DNA of 60,000 nt, from NCBI RefSeq assembly GCF_029227915.1, contig NC_079884.1:26104001-26164000 (forward strand), given 5' to 3'. This DNA is from Hydractinia symbiolongicarpus (taxonomy: Eukaryota; Cnidaria; Hydrozoa; Anthoathecata; Hydractiniidae). Below the pieces are notes generated by a model. It did not search any database. It saw nothing but the letters and a program-made list of their open reading frames with translations, and was not told the DNA's origin. The translations under genes were made by a program, and so were the position numbers. Shown in pieces: positions 39,621 to 53,111 of the stretch (within the stretch, counting starts at the first letter, position 1; each line of letters opens with the position of its first letter).

Positions 39621-40272
39621 TTCGAAGTCACGACGTGATTGGTACTAATCAGATAACGCTTACATTGGGATGCATATTTCAATTACAAATATTTCTCAAT
39701 GGCTAATTTAAGAAAACCAAAGTAGCAAAAGTGGGAAAGTTTGATTTCGCAGTTAAATGCCAATTAGATTGACTTATGAAACATTGCTATGCCTAATTTT
39801 AATGTCAAATCACTCAATCCACATAGGATTTTGACCGCGAATTTGGGAACGAGATGATTCAGACTATTGTTTAGATAATTGGATACAGGAAGCCCTGTTG
39901 TTGAAACTATCTGAAAGCAAACTTTAATTACAGGTTGTAAATCTGTATTGCTTCATCTTTATGTCATTTAGAACACAATAAGCAGTTTATCAATATTAAG
40001 GAAGGAAAATCAATTTGACAGCACAATGAATATTCCACTTATTCTTACAGGGACAGAAAAAATATTGAAGTCTTTCGCGGTTATCAGCATTTGATAAATA
40101 GGTGCTAAAATTAAACAGCAACCAATGTTTGAGTCATAATGTCTCCACAGTACAAAGTCACTATGTTAAAAGTATATCTCATGAGTAGAAGTAATTTTAA
40201 AATTTTAGCTGATCTGTAGGCAAAAATGTAACAATTAAGCGAAAATGTCAAAGCCAGTCATATTACAAAACC

Positions 40273-40360
40273 CGGTCAACAATACCAGGGTATTTGTCGA
40301 CGTCTTCTCTTATGTCAAAAAGGAAAAAAAACCTGGGGACGAGGGTGCGGAAAACCCTAG
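40273..40360 (+). repeat. Solo inverted-repeat arm, unit C
   Basis: Only the right arm is present in unit C because it sits at the start of the extra A/B-like segment (40230-41741). No left arm lies upstream. Confidence 0.55.
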
Positions 40361-41021
40361 ACTGAACAGGTTTAAAATAGAGCACTTATCACCTCGTGGA
40401 AACATCCATGTTAATATTCCCTTTGTACGTATCTTATCGAAATGTCCACATAAAAACGTGTTGTGCACGTGTTTTGTTGTACAACGCCGGAAATACGCCC
40501 TTGCACGTATTTGTTTGAAATTTTTTCATGGGAATTTGCTTGTTCATATCCACTGTGTCGATATTTTCTGTGCACTTGTATTCCGTTTTTGTGCTTGCCG
40601 TAGCACAACCCTCTATTGACAGAGAAGAACACCAAAATAGACCGTGTAAAAGTTTTCCCGTCTATTAAATTCCTCGAAAAATCTCCCATCGTTGCAAAGT
40701 AAATAAATATATATCCCATTTGTTGGTTCATATTTCTGCAGAACGACTTTTTCTTTGTGGCCAGTTTGCGGAAAAGCGCTTTACATATAAGAATATACTC
40801 TATAGGTATATTAAAGATGAAATTATATAAAATGTTAAGACTATTCTAAGAATTTTGCTCACATTTAAAATGGAATTTTAGAAAAAAGTATTTTTCCTCT
40901 GTCTGTCAGTGGAAATAAACGGCTTGAACAATAACAGTGTTCATTTTTGCACCAGTTTATATTTTTAGTTCTTTCAATCTGCACTATGCTATGAATATGA
41001 TAAGAATATATCAGGAATAAC

Positions 41022-41097
41022 TTTTGCCTAACAGTTAAAAATATTCAAATTTTTAAGTGTTAGGCAAAAAACACTATTCTTATGAAAAATAGTGTTT
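41022..41097. repeat. Double hairpin, unit C
   Basis: Same structure and same two mismatches as in unit B. The structure is absent from unit D, whose end follows the other arrangement. Confidence 0.75.
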
Positions 41098-44000
41098 ATT
41101 TTTAAAAGACAATGTCATGGTATATTGAGTCTAGACGCGTACTTTTCAATCCATAAAATCATGACGTTATTGGTACCAATCAGATTACCCTACATTGGGA
41201 TGCATATTTTAGTTACAAACATTTCTCAATGGCTAATTTAAGAAAACCAAAGTAGCAAAAAGTGGGAAAGATTGATTTCGCAGTTAAATGCCAATCAGAT
41301 TGACTTATACAATATTTCTATGTCTAATTTTAAAGACAAGTTATTCATTGTTTATTGTCACACAATAGACTTGACTGCGCTAACATGGTTTTGGCACTTT
41401 TGAAAAGATATGATGGCATTTAGACCTATGTTTAGATAATTGGTTACAGGAAGCTAGAATGTTGTTTAAACTATCTGAGATCAAAATTTAATTTGTATTG
41501 CTTCATCTTTATGTCGTTACGAACACATATCAATGTTAAGGAAGGAAAATCAAATTGACAGCAAAATAAACATTCTAGTTTCTGTCTCTGTAAACAGAAA
41601 TTTCACTTTTTAAACGTATTCCAGTCTTTCGGGTCATCACCTTTTGATAAATAGGTGTTAGACTTAAGTGAAATTGGGTCTATGGTAACAAAGTCACTAT
41701 GTTAAAAGTATGTCATGAGTAAAAGTAATTTTTTGCTGGTCTGACGTGGCATGTACTATTTTATTAAGGGGAAAAATAGATTTAACTTCTTGTATTTCTT
41801 ATGTACCAGAAACAACGTATGTCGTATAGTAATACTATTTTTAACGATTTTAATTGATTAGTACTAAGATTGAATCTTCGACTGCAAGTTTCTCTTTGTT
41901 CTCCTTTGTTCATAGCATTAATACAGAGATCAAATGTAGAAAAGCATATGAATTTTTAATCTACATAAAAGCAAAATCATATGGAACTTTGGAAGTGAGA
42001 TTTTTCTACTTATTTTTTATATGTATTACCTCAGGAAGTGTACTTAACATGGTGGGTTACTGGAGGCTGAATTTGGATTACTTTAAGTGTCAGATTTTCA
42101 GGGAATAACTACGGTCGTAAAAACGTATAACTTGCGCAAGATGTTTTTTGGCCGCCGCTAAAGAAAAACTAAAATTAATATCAAGCTAAGATGAATGTAA
42201 AGGTTGTTTTAAAGATAATTTTAATCAAGTTTAATCAATTCAAGATTAATCAATTTACTAAAGATTTTAATTTCCAAATTCGTGAAGGTGTATTCGGAAG
42301 AAAACTACTTTATCTACCTGCGACACTAAGCTATACAGCCAACGGATTAATTGGTATTTTCTGCAAGTTTACTGAGTAATAAAATTGCCAATTAAAATTA
42401 AACAAAATCCCACTTCGAATTCCATTCATTTTCAAGAAATTAAGAAATGTAAAAATGTTAATTCTTTTATTAATGACTGACGCAGTTACAAATTACCGGT
42501 AGTAAAGACTCATTTATTTTCGTTTTTCTTTTTGTGAGCGCATGCGTATTTTGAAAGACTGATTTTATCCCAATGGTCATGTGCTATCTGAAAAACTCGC
42601 GAGCCTTTTGCGATATAGCAGTCAAACGGTAATGAACATTAAGACCAGTGAAAATAACCCGCAATTTAAATCTTTATTTTTATTCCAGTTTTGGTACGGT
42701 GTGTAGAAAAATATCAATTTATTCGAAAGACATGGTAGATACAGAACATTCTCATGAACTAACACCATACTATTTAAAAAGGATAAAAAATATTTTGATA
42801 TAATGCAAGTGTGGAACTATCGTAAATTATTAACAAGTGTTACCGTAACTGCAAATGCAATATTATTAAACGCACAAAAAAAACACACTATTTGATATAT
42901 GACTTACTTTTACGAACCCATTTAACACGTTCATACATTCATTTCGCACGGAGTATGACGAAAATAATGGCTTTGAGTAAATTAACCCCAGAGTAACATG
43001 GTTATCTTAAAAACGAGAACTTTGTATCAATCATTAAAAGAATATTGTCTTGAGAGGCTAATTTCAACAAAGTAAAGCCATCAAACAAATACTCTCTTGG
43101 AAAGAAAACCGCTATGCAATCTTTTTTCTTAAATACAAAGCAATGGATTGGGACTGGAAAACAACCGCTAGTCGCAGCACATATTTACATATGATCTGAG
43201 CATCTTTTTACAGCGAAAGTTGATTAAACAGCTCAGATATAATCTAAGTTATATTATTTTATTTCACCATACTGTGATTCACTTCCCGTTATGCAATGAA
43301 AAGGCATAGTACTGATAATTAAAATATAATGTACTGAAGTTTCTCTGAGGAAAAGTCGCATTAAAAACGAAGACGTTGTATTAATTACTAAAAAAATATT
43401 GTCTTGCAGGGTTACTTTCAACAAGTTAAAGCCATCAAAGAACTACTCTTTCCAAAGAAATTGGAAATGCTGTAACTAAAGATTTATTATTTCCATAATT
43501 CACTTAAAATACAAAAAATACCTCTGATTACCGTTTTTCTGCATTATTATTTACAAGCCACAATTTTTTTAAAAAAAACCTAAAAGTAATTGCGGTGGTT
43601 TTTGTTTCATTAAGGCTCCTGCGATACTGGTTCTACAACATTTACAGCTTCCATTTCAACTTTAGACTGCTTAACTAGACAACCGCTTTAGATATCAATC
43701 CTATTCTATGCAACGCAAAGCAACCTGGAGTGATTCAGGCTTTTATAGTCTCTAACATAACACTGCGGAGTTTAAAATAAATGACCTTCCGTACATCAAG
43801 CAAACGCCAAGGTACCAGTAGTCAAAGTAAAACGCAATGCTACAAACTCCGTTTTAATTTTTTTTTTAAATGAAGTTTTTACGCCAAAATACTGGGGATA
43901 TATATTTACTGTCGATGACAGACGTTTTCGATTTGTTTTACACGAGCGTAAAAATTTCCAAGCAAAGCCACAATATCAAACTGATAGTTTTTTAAGAGGT

Positions 44001-46635
44001 GCCGCTTTTCAATTAAACAATGACTAATCACTTCCTTTTACGCATATTTCTAGCCTAGTATTTGTGGCTACGATTTCGAAATCGTACATGACATCAAGTT
44101 AACGCTTAACCGCAGGTACTATCGCAAGATATCTCTGCCAATATTCCATTCCAAATACAATACCAATTACAATTGGTCATTGTATCAAATCCCATTGAAT
44201 TGATTGAGCGACAATCAAGCTTAATACACCTTCACCCAATGAGTTTTCTTTGATGTCTTTAAACTTTTTTTAAACAAAATAAATGTGTTTTTTAAAATCT
44301 TTACTTGGAACTTCATAGAATATGAAATCCCCAGATTCATACAGCAAACAAAGAACTTGTTACAACAGGTTTTTTAATTTTGTCCTAATTAAACTGTGCC
44401 TAAAATTGAGTCATATTAGTACAAGAAGAAAATTAAAAAGATTTTGACCGAAACATTAATACCACAAAAACAACATCTTTTAACATGTCGGACTAAGTTT
44501 ACAATTTATTCAAACACCAATTCAACGATGATGAACATGATCCTAAAGTCAAAACATCAAAGTTCTAAAAATTTACGGAACATGTAATTCGGTAAACGTG
44601 TATTGATCGGCGGTTATGGTGTTGAAAGTGACCCGTATTACTATATTGAACAAATTTACAAACTAAAAGATCAGAGATTGTGGTATCCTATGTTGCTATA
44701 TATTGAACTGTTTAAATGTCCATTTAAGCGTATGTTAACGTTATTAGACACTCTTTCTACAAAGTATGCAATTAAGGAAGGATAAAAAAGTGCTAAATTT
44801 GTTAATGAACATGTTACTTGCACAGAAAATCACGTCCCATTTATAGTTATCTAAGTGATTTCTGCAATATTTTCTATATTGTCAACAATGGCACGCACCC
44901 CAGTTTGTTAAAACGTATTGTCCTAATACAGTTTACATCATTAACATCATATTTGCAAATTATTTTCGCTTTAGTCTCTTGACGATACGTATTTGAGAAT
45001 AGGCTATTTATGTATCTATTTTTTTCCTTGCTCACTTCATATGATAGTGGACTAATAGACTTCATATGATAGTGGGCTAATTTCAGCCCGGCTAATGTGA
45101 TAAACCCTAAAAAGCTGTATTTTAATAAAAAAAAAAAAAAAATTAGCAAAAATGTTGTTTCTAGCTGAACCTGAAGGGTTTAAGTGTATTTCAGGCTCTT
45201 GCAGGGATGATAGCAGCAGGCCAGATGGGGATGTTCGAAAATGAAAGTTACTCAAAAAATTAAACATTGTGCATGGCTCACACAGTCGAACAATTCATTT
45301 GTAAGCCTTTCAATATACAAGTTGTGATTCACTTCTGGTTGTGCAATGAAAGGGCGTAGCACAGATAATAAAGAATGATGCGTACTAATGCTTTTTATAT
45401 GAAAAATCTCATTATTTGTATATTTGTATAGATAACAAATTAATCATTCATTTGCGTGCTTTTTAATTTGTAATATTTTATAGATAATAATTTGCATTCA
45501 ATCAATGTGACGTCAAAGATGAGATTTTCGTTATCTCTATCTGTCATTTTTCTTATTATAAAGGGAAAAGGGAAGTATATTTCTATACAGAAATGTTGAA
45601 AACAATTTAAAGATTAAGTATCGTAGTATACAAAAAAGACCAACATGTTATATTATAATATCTAAAAATACTAAATTGTTACGTAAATTCTACGCTTTGT
45701 AAGTCATGATTCTCATATAAAACAACAGAAGCATATCACAAAAAAATAACATATTTAAGGATATATTGGAAAAAAAAGTGTGTAAAACACTAAAATAAAA
45801 ATCCTTTTTTTTCCTGTAAATCCAGTAAAATAAATTTATAAGCTTCTAAAATGTTTTGTAAGAATAATCTTTAGGTGCGATTGGTTTCTGTTGTTTGTAA
45901 TTTTTATCCTGGCATGAAATAACGAGATGACTATAGTAAAATATTTATTAAAATGATAAACAGCGATTATTGTTAAATTCTGATATCCTGTCATTTGCAG
46001 AATATTTAAAAAGTGAAATATGTTCACCAAAATGGGCAACAAAAGCTTTTCTTCGGCCCTTATTACAACAGGTCTTGTTACAACGAAAGCAATTAAAATT
46101 ATGCAAACGTGAGCAACGCTGAAGGTTATTATTTCGCAATAATTCTAACTTAATTACTTTTAAAGTAGATTGAAAAGCGATAGTATGAAATATAGTTACG
46201 CTCGTCAGCAAATCATTGACTCTGAGTTGCAGTATTAAGGAGGCTAGTCATTAACCCGTGATAAAATGCACAGGGCGCCCTTTTTTAAATTACATGCTAT
46301 TGTGTGCGCCTGTAGCACGACTTTTTCTTCCGGCCACACAGACAGAATACGGCTATTATCAAAGAGATATTTCTATCAGAATTTAACACAGTTCTATAGT
46401 CTTATAAAACAAAAACAAAAAAAAGAAACTAGGAACTTAATAAGAACTTAAATTTTGAAATCTTTGTTTACGAGGAAGTATTAATTGTGTGTTTCTTCTT
46501 TCTTAAGTTGTCCAATTTATTGTTACAATAGGTAAGCAGTCCAAAATCTGAAAAAATGGCACTGTCAATATTGAAAAAAAAATCATAAAAAACAGGCATT
46601 TACTCCTAGCATTTCTTTTATATATGAAGCATATA

Positions 46636-46696
46636 TTACCGACTTTCAAACAGCGCAGTCTGGGCACGAATAAAGCGCTTGTAGGGACAAATTTTT
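46636..46696 (+). repeat. Left terminal inverted repeat (unit D element)
   Basis: It begins TTACCGACTTTC and matches the reverse complement of 48768-48828 apart from a few bases. Confidence 0.8.
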
Positions 46697-48073
46697 AGCT
46701 TGTTTTTGTGTAACTTGATAGCCTAGTCAAGTTTCTTAGTCACGTAGAAAGGCGGAGAAATGTGTAAGCTTTTGTTGTTTCTTTCCTAATTCTTTGCTTT
46801 TTATACTAACGTTTAACTTTTAAATAACGTGTTGAAATGGTGCTGCTAGTCCTCTCTTTGGTATATTAACTTTATTAAAACAAGAACAACTTACAGTTAT
46901 TAACTTTTAAAAAGTTCAAAGCTGGATGATGGTAAAAGGGTATTCTTAGCTCTGTGCCTGCAGAAGCAATGAGCCTGGACTGAAGTATCTATAAGAAAAT
47001 TACGCACTGCTAGATATTACACATCTTTTCCTTATAATCAACTTTCATCATGTGAATTAAATGTATATAGCTAGATGGCTAAAAACCACCATATGTACAA
47101 CAATGTAATGTATGTTTGGCTATGGCTACAACAAGGACAACCAAAAAGAATTAGAGGTAGCTAGCTAATTGTTGCAAAAGTAGAAGAAATGGATAATCAA
47201 ATATCCAGCTAAAAGAATCAAGATATGGATAATTATTAAAGAATATTTTTAAATTTGGACGAAAGGTTATTAAAAATGCCACAACTGCATATGTAGCTAA
47301 TACTGTCCTTATCAAGTGATTATCTAAAAGCGAATATTTGACCCCGCCAACTACATAACTTTATGGTTTAGCATCTCTAAAAATAACTTTGAAAAAATTG
47401 TGATGGATTGGGAAGTCATCAGATGAAAAGCGAATTATTAAAAACATTCAAACATCTATTTAGCTTTTATAATTTTGTTGTTTTGATGCAGACAAAGTCG
47501 TGGATGCCGACAAAGACGTAATCAAGACATATTTTCAGACAATGTATAAGGAACTGACATACATATTAGAATATAGATATATTGATAAATGCTAATGCCA
47601 AATTTCGCTAACAGATTCATTGTTAATCCTGTTGGGTTTAAAAGTGAATTTTAAGTTTTTTTATTATTTAATTCAACTTTTTCTGGCTAACTTTTTTTTT
47701 TGAGAAAAAGATTTTGAGGATGAAGGTAATTTTTAAGAGATGGATTTTTACAGAAAGAAGTTTTCATGATGTTTTTAGGTTTACTTTTTTAGTTTACAAG
47801 TTCACAAAAAATTTTAAGAGTCAGTCATGTGTTTGCATGTGTTTACAATTTATTCGCTGAAATAAATTCTTGTCAATAAGTATAAAGAGAACATTTCCTT
47901 ACTTACATGTAATTTTGATATGATATCTTTCCAACCTTTTCTTATTCTTGTCAGAAAAGTTTGACCTACCATTCCCCTTCTAACCAATTATATATATCTG
48001 GCAATTTTGGAGTTTTTTTTGTGAGAATTAATTTTTTTATATCGGGTATTTATTATTAACTAAAAGATTATAT

Positions 48074-48196
48074 ATGTCAAATGTTGATGAAGATTTTTGC
48101 AAAAACAGTTTTGCTGATGCTGAAGATTTAGTAATTTTAGTGAAAGAAAAATCAGTATTGCTAAATAACGAAAACTTTATTGTGGATAAAAAATGA
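48074..48196 (+). CDS. 40-codon ORF inside the TIR element (unit D)
   Basis: This is the counterpart of 19845-19967, with the same start, stop and length and one amino-acid difference (Gly4 to Val). The shared open frame reflects recent duplication and is weak evidence of function. No transposase accompanies it. Confidence 0.3.
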   Translation: MSNVDEDFCKNSFADAEDLVILVKEKSVLLNNENFIVDKK

Positions 48197-48767
48197 AAAA
48201 CTTTGTGGTAAAAATTTGTGGATGCTGGATTTTAATTTTTTTTTGTAAATTTAGGGTTAAGGTAGATGTAACTAACAGCTAACATAAGGATAATATAAGA
48301 AAAGTATTTACAGTGATGTTTTCCTTGCCCCTGCACACTGGCCAGTTTAACTAAATCTAACTGGCTTAAACTACACCTTTCACCACACCTTTCGTCAGCT
48401 ATTTAACTAGCTAGTTAGCTAACTGCACTTGCTTTGTTTTGAAATATAATGCTATTAACTATTGGGGACAATACTTTTTAAAGGTAACAATAAAAAATAG
48501 CAATGTGGTGCCAACAATAACATTTCTTTCTGGTTTAACACGTTGGACACTTGACTTTTAGCTAGGCTAACCTTCTAGTCATTTAAAAACCTTAAATTCT
48601 GTGTCTTACAGTCCATAAAACAATTAAAGAATACTCTCCTTTAATTTTAGTGTTATAATAGTAAAGTAAGGAGGTATAAAAGTTCTTTTGTACCTCCATG
48701 GGTAAGCCACAAGTTAAAGTTTCTGTTAATGTTGTTGTTGTCTTTTTCTTTTTGCGCTACCATTATG

Positions 48768-48828
48768 AAAAATTTGTCCCTACAAGCGCTTTACTCGTGC
48801 CCAGACTGCGCTGTATGAAAGTCGGTAA
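48768..48828 (-). repeat. Right terminal inverted repeat (unit D element)
   Basis: This is the inverted partner of 46636-46696, ending GAAAGTCGGTAA. Confidence 0.8.
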
Positions 48829-49530
48829 TGATATGCAATGATTTCAAGTACAAAAAATGACCCTGATAAATGTTTTTTTAGCATCAGAATCTTATTGCAT
48901 CATTGTTCTCTGTTAAATCCACAACGAACTAACCACAAAATCATCGAAGAAAAAAGTAACAATAACTGCGGTGATTTTTGTATCATATTAACTGTAAGTT
49001 CTCCGCACCCAGTCACGACATCACTATCATTAAATGGCACTGTTTCCTTCTAAAAGAAAACGCAATTGTATGTGATGTGTTCATTCAACAAAGCAGAGAT
49101 AGTATAGTCTGAATACTTCTGCCCATTTAAGACACAATTTAAGTTTATTAACGATACTTTTCTTCAACATCGTAATTTATAACAACGCAAGCCATGATAT
49201 AGTTTTAAAGACTTATCTCGTCATTTACTCTACATTACCCTAAAACTGCAGTATAAAAAGAACAGATATAACCTAATTGATGCTTCAGATATTTCCCAAG
49301 CTTTGTTTTTAATAGGATAATTAGCTGTCTCGCGGAATGATTCATATTACTGGATAAATAAATATCGTAATGAAAATAAATTATCATCTTTTCATGGAAA
49401 TAAAATTAATTTTTTGTTGTCCAATAAGGTAAAAACAGTGTGGTGAATGCGTTTGGGATTTTGAGAACAGAATCAACCACGTTATATTAGCCAACAAGAT
49501 ATTTCAGTAAACTCATTTCGCTTGAATTTA

Positions 49531-50870
49531 TTGCTGTGCACATAGTAATGTGTATACACTATAGAGAGCAGGCTTAACACTTCTTCATAAGTGCTTTAAA
49601 GAGAAGGACAGAGAAAATCATCTTTTGATTTTTCGATCCTAAGTAAAACAAATGAACTACAGATGCAGAAAATCATGTGTGACATATGTGGCATGGTAAA
49701 AATTGTACTGTTAAATTTTATCCGAAACATTAATACCACAAAAACAACATCTTTTAACATGTCGGACTAAGTTTACTTTATTTATTCAAACACCAATTCA
49801 ATGATGTTGAACATGATCCTAAAGTCAAAATATCAAAGTTCTAAAATTTTACAGAACGTGTAATTCGGTAAAGGTGTAAACCCGTATTACTATATTGAAC
49901 AATTTTACAAACTAAAAGATCAGAGATTGTGGTATACTATGTTGCTACATATTGAACTGTTTGTCCATTTAGGCGCATGTTAACGTTATTAGAGACTCTC
50001 TCTACAAAGTATGCAATTAAGGAAGGATAAAAAAAGTGCTAAATTTTTTAATAAACATGTTAATTGCACAAAAAATCACGTTCCATATATAGTTATCCAA
50101 GTGATTTCTTCAATATTTTCTATATTGTCAACAATACAGTTTACATCATTAACATCACATTTGCAATTCTTTTTCGCTTTAGTCTCTTGACGGTGCGTAT
50201 TTTAAAATAGACTATTTATGTATCTATTTTTTTCCTTGCTCACTTCATATGATAGTGGGCTAATAGACTTCATATGATAGTGGGCTAATTTCAGCCCGGC
50301 TAATGTGATAAACCCTAAAAAGCTGTATTTCAATTAAAAAAATTAAAATTAGCAAAAATGTTGTTTCTAGCTGAACCTGAAGGGTTTAAGTGTATTTCAG
50401 GCTTTTGCAGGGATGATAGCAGCAGGCCAGATGGGGATGTTCGAAAATGAAAGTTACTCAAAAAATTAAACATTGTGATTGGCTCACACAGTTGAACAAT
50501 TCATTTGTAAACCTTTCAATATACAAGCTGTGATTCACTTCTGGTTGTGCAATAAAAGGACGTAGCACAGATAATAAAGTAATGATGCGATAAAAAATCT
50601 TATTATTTGTGAAGATAACAAATTAATCATTCATTTGCGTGTTTTTTAATTTGTAATATTTTATAGATTATGATGTACTTGCTGTGCACATAGTAAGGTG
50701 TATACACTATAGAGAGCAGGCTTAACACTTCTTCATAAGTGCTTTAAAGAGAAGGACAGAGAAAGTCATGTTTTGATTTTTTGATCCAAGTAAAACAAGT
50801 GAACTACAGAAGCAGAAATTCATGTGTGACATATATGGCATGGTAAAAATATAGTACTGTTAATAATATC
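49531..50870. repeat. Nested duplication inside unit D
   Basis: A block around 49531-49723 (TGCTGTGCACATAGTA to GGCATGGTAAAAAT) recurs at 50675-50870. Between the copies is a second version of the unit's 44450-45495 region. The left junction shares GAAAC with both parent sequences, which suggests a microhomology join. The inserted piece lacks about 30 bases around the GGCGGTTATGGTG motif of the original. Confidence 0.7.
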
Positions 50871-50914
50871 CTCTGAAACAATCATGTGGTTCAATCTGCT
50901 CTCTCTTTAAATCT

Positions 50915-51304
50915 TTGTGGTATCTAAAGTACAAACTTTATAAATCTAATTGGACTTTATTTACAAAGTATATACCGCTCCACAAATATTTTAGAGATTC
51001 GGTTGAAGTGTTAGGGTATGCGGCAGTCGTGTTTATTTCACTACAGAGTTCTTACCGACTAAAATATAGGCAAATCAACCTTTCACCGCCTCCCACCCAA
51101 CCTTTCACAATGTCTAACTCTAAAATTTTATTTACTTTGATTTATCTTAGTTTTATTTTGGACATTTTGTCCGAAGGGAATTATTGGACTGTATTTTCAG
51201 CGGATGCGAAAAAATTCCTTTTTAATAAAGCGAGTATATTTGTTATTTCATTAGCTGTAGGTTTTATCTACAATATTAATATTAAAGTCCTGTCGAATGA
51301 CTAA
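50915..51304 (+). CDS. 129-codon ORF of unknown function, unit D
   Basis: This is the counterpart of 34943-35413. It begins at a later ATG because small indels upstream put the C-type start out of frame. The C-terminal 64 residues from MSNSKILFTL are the same as in unit C except for two changes near the end. No family is recognised. See the unit C copy for the hydrophobic segments and the doubts. Confidence 0.25.
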   Translation: MWYLKYKLYKSNWTLFTKYIPLHKYFRDSVEVLGYAAVVFISLQSSYRLKYRQINLSPPPTQPFTMSNSKILFTLIYLSFILDILSEGNYWTVFSADAKKFLFNKASIFVISLAVGFIYNINIKVLSND

Positions 51305-52317
51305 TAAAAAGGATAAGAAGGATAAGAAATATTTCTGTTTTTAGTATTATAGAGAGTGAGTATATTGGGAATCGACGTCCAAGGGTTAAAAACAGTTGCA
51401 TAACTTTTTTAGGCGTACCAAAGCTGAAAGAAATCCAAAAAGTAGGCATAATTTTACCTAAACTTTATAACTAAGCTTAATAGTTTGACCCGCTGTACAG
51501 ACAGAAGCCTCGAAAAGTGAGAAGAGAATGGCATCTTAAAATGAAAGTATCGACTTTTGCAGCGAAACGACATTTATGATCAACTCCTTAAAATAATACT
51601 TGAAAATTCTACGGTGTTGAAATATGCCACAGTTCTGGCGATCGGTATAAACATAAGCGTATTTTGCGGCTGAAATGACAGTTTTCAAAAGCATAGATTA
51701 AGAACAAAATACAGTAAGCTCATGATAAAAATATATTCAATGATTTTCTAATTATCCAACCGAAAGAATTTTATGTCTTAGTGGATGCTGTTGTTTAAAA
51801 GTCTGTCCAAATCAGCTTGGTAAAGTGCAAGCGATACCTTTGCAAATTAAGTTTAGACAAGGTAATTGTTCGCATGTTAATCCAAACAATTAAGATATTA
51901 CTGGCTAGATAAAAACTCCATTAGGATGCATGTGATATTTATAAATATCAATCAATGATCAATTTAAGGGAAACCAAAACAGACAAATAGAGGCGTTTGA
52001 TTTCGCTGTAAATACCATATGTCATTGTCTAGTTGAATAGTCATGGTTAAATGTAACGATCCTCCCTTTTCTTTTTATCGCACGAGAATAGCTTTTAATT
52101 GCATTTTGCTGCATTATTACTTTTTTGATGAAAGTGACAGTGGTCAAAAAGATTTCCATCACCATCTTTTACACAAATTTGCGTTTACTTCCTGAGTTTA
52201 ATGATACAATTTCAACCTAGTTTAGAATGAATTAACGGATACAGGAAGTCTAAACGTTGAGGTACAAAAACTAAGAAAGTTTTCATCCCTCATATATCAG
52301 CATTTTTTGTTTCATTT

Positions 52318-52352
52318 AATGACAGAATAACGTATATTGTTATTCTGTCATT
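52318..52352. repeat. Perfect 14-bp-arm hairpin, unit D
   Basis: The arm AATGACAGAATAAC and its exact complement are separated by seven bases. Unit C has the same site with one mismatch (near 36425). In A and B the left arm is replaced. Confidence 0.65.
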
Positions 52353-53111
52353 AGATTTCAGAATAAAAAACATCTTTCAATTTGTTCCTTTAAATTTTGC
52401 TTTGGTCAGTGTCTTTCTTTACTCAATATAAAGTTGATTTGAGTGCATATATGATGTGGCTGGACCACGTTGTAATTAATGGTGAGTACTTATTGAATAA
52501 ATCGCATTGAATACAATTACTAATGTTTGTTGTCATGCGCGCAAACAGTTCCTCATTTAAGTATAATTTTATTAGATATGAGGAAACGTTTATTTGCTTC
52601 AAATTGCATTTTACCAACTTTATGAGAGGAGAAGGAGAAGGAGGAATATTAGTAATATTTCATTATGTTTTTTTTAGCTTGTTGATGATATTTATTTATA
52701 CTTTACACATTAAAGCGTGTTTAAAATTATGATGAAGCGGCTTAAATTTTTCTCTCACGCATCCGAGATTGTAAGATCGTGAAATAGATAATAGATAGAA
52801 GAAAAATTATTTCGTAAAATAACAATTTGGTCTTCACTTCCTTACCCAGTACCATTGGGTAAGGAACAGAAAGGAACAAATAATCAGTTTGAACTCTGTG
52901 GGATTACGTGTGACACGTTAGTAATGGGTTTTGTTTATGAAATATTTTTAATTACTACTGCAAAACGACTGCTGTTAGTACTGATAATTTTTAAACCAAA
53001 AAAAAAAAATTGTCTCATTTATTGAAATCCCTTCGTACAATTAAATTGCTAAACATGTTGTAAAAAATATATTTAGATATTTTGTCAACGAGAGTTGAGG
53101 TTTTAATCATT

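Larger units (their letters stand above)
28691..41741. repeat. Tandem unit C, about 13.1 kb
   Basis: This complete unit lacks the TIR element found in B and D. The corresponding empty site is near 34080-34095, where GAAGCATATATTAT runs straight into GGCAATGATTTC. C keeps an ATC/ATT-rich block (33268-33322) that is lost from B and D. From about 35400 to 40229 it is nearly identical to unit D, including the retrotransposon fragment. It then carries an additional 40230-41741 segment that matches A and B, so one landmark block occurs twice in this unit. Confidence 0.85.
39643..41741. repeat. Nested duplication at the end of unit C
   Basis: The block 39643-40229 recurs in related form at about 41169-41741 (shared GGCTAATTTAAGAAAACC and GGTACYAATCAGAT landmarks). 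Between them lies about 940 bp that matches units A and B (right inverted-repeat arm and double hairpin). Unit D has only the first version and no intervening part. Confidence 0.65.
46636..48828. mobile_element. Non-autonomous TIR DNA element, copy in unit D
   Basis: This 2193-bp element is at the same site in the unit as the unit B copy and nearly identical to it, so one insertion was duplicated along with its unit. It keeps about 65 bp near 47140-47210 that the B copy lacks; the B copy has a short junction with CAACCA at both sides. The flanks are the same GCATATA on the left and TGATATGC on the right. Confidence 0.85.

Noticed and set aside
40245-40619. 124-codon frame and its 106-codon antisense partner
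   Set aside because: They run through the inverted-repeat arm. The related region in A carries stops and frame changes, and no protein motif is visible.
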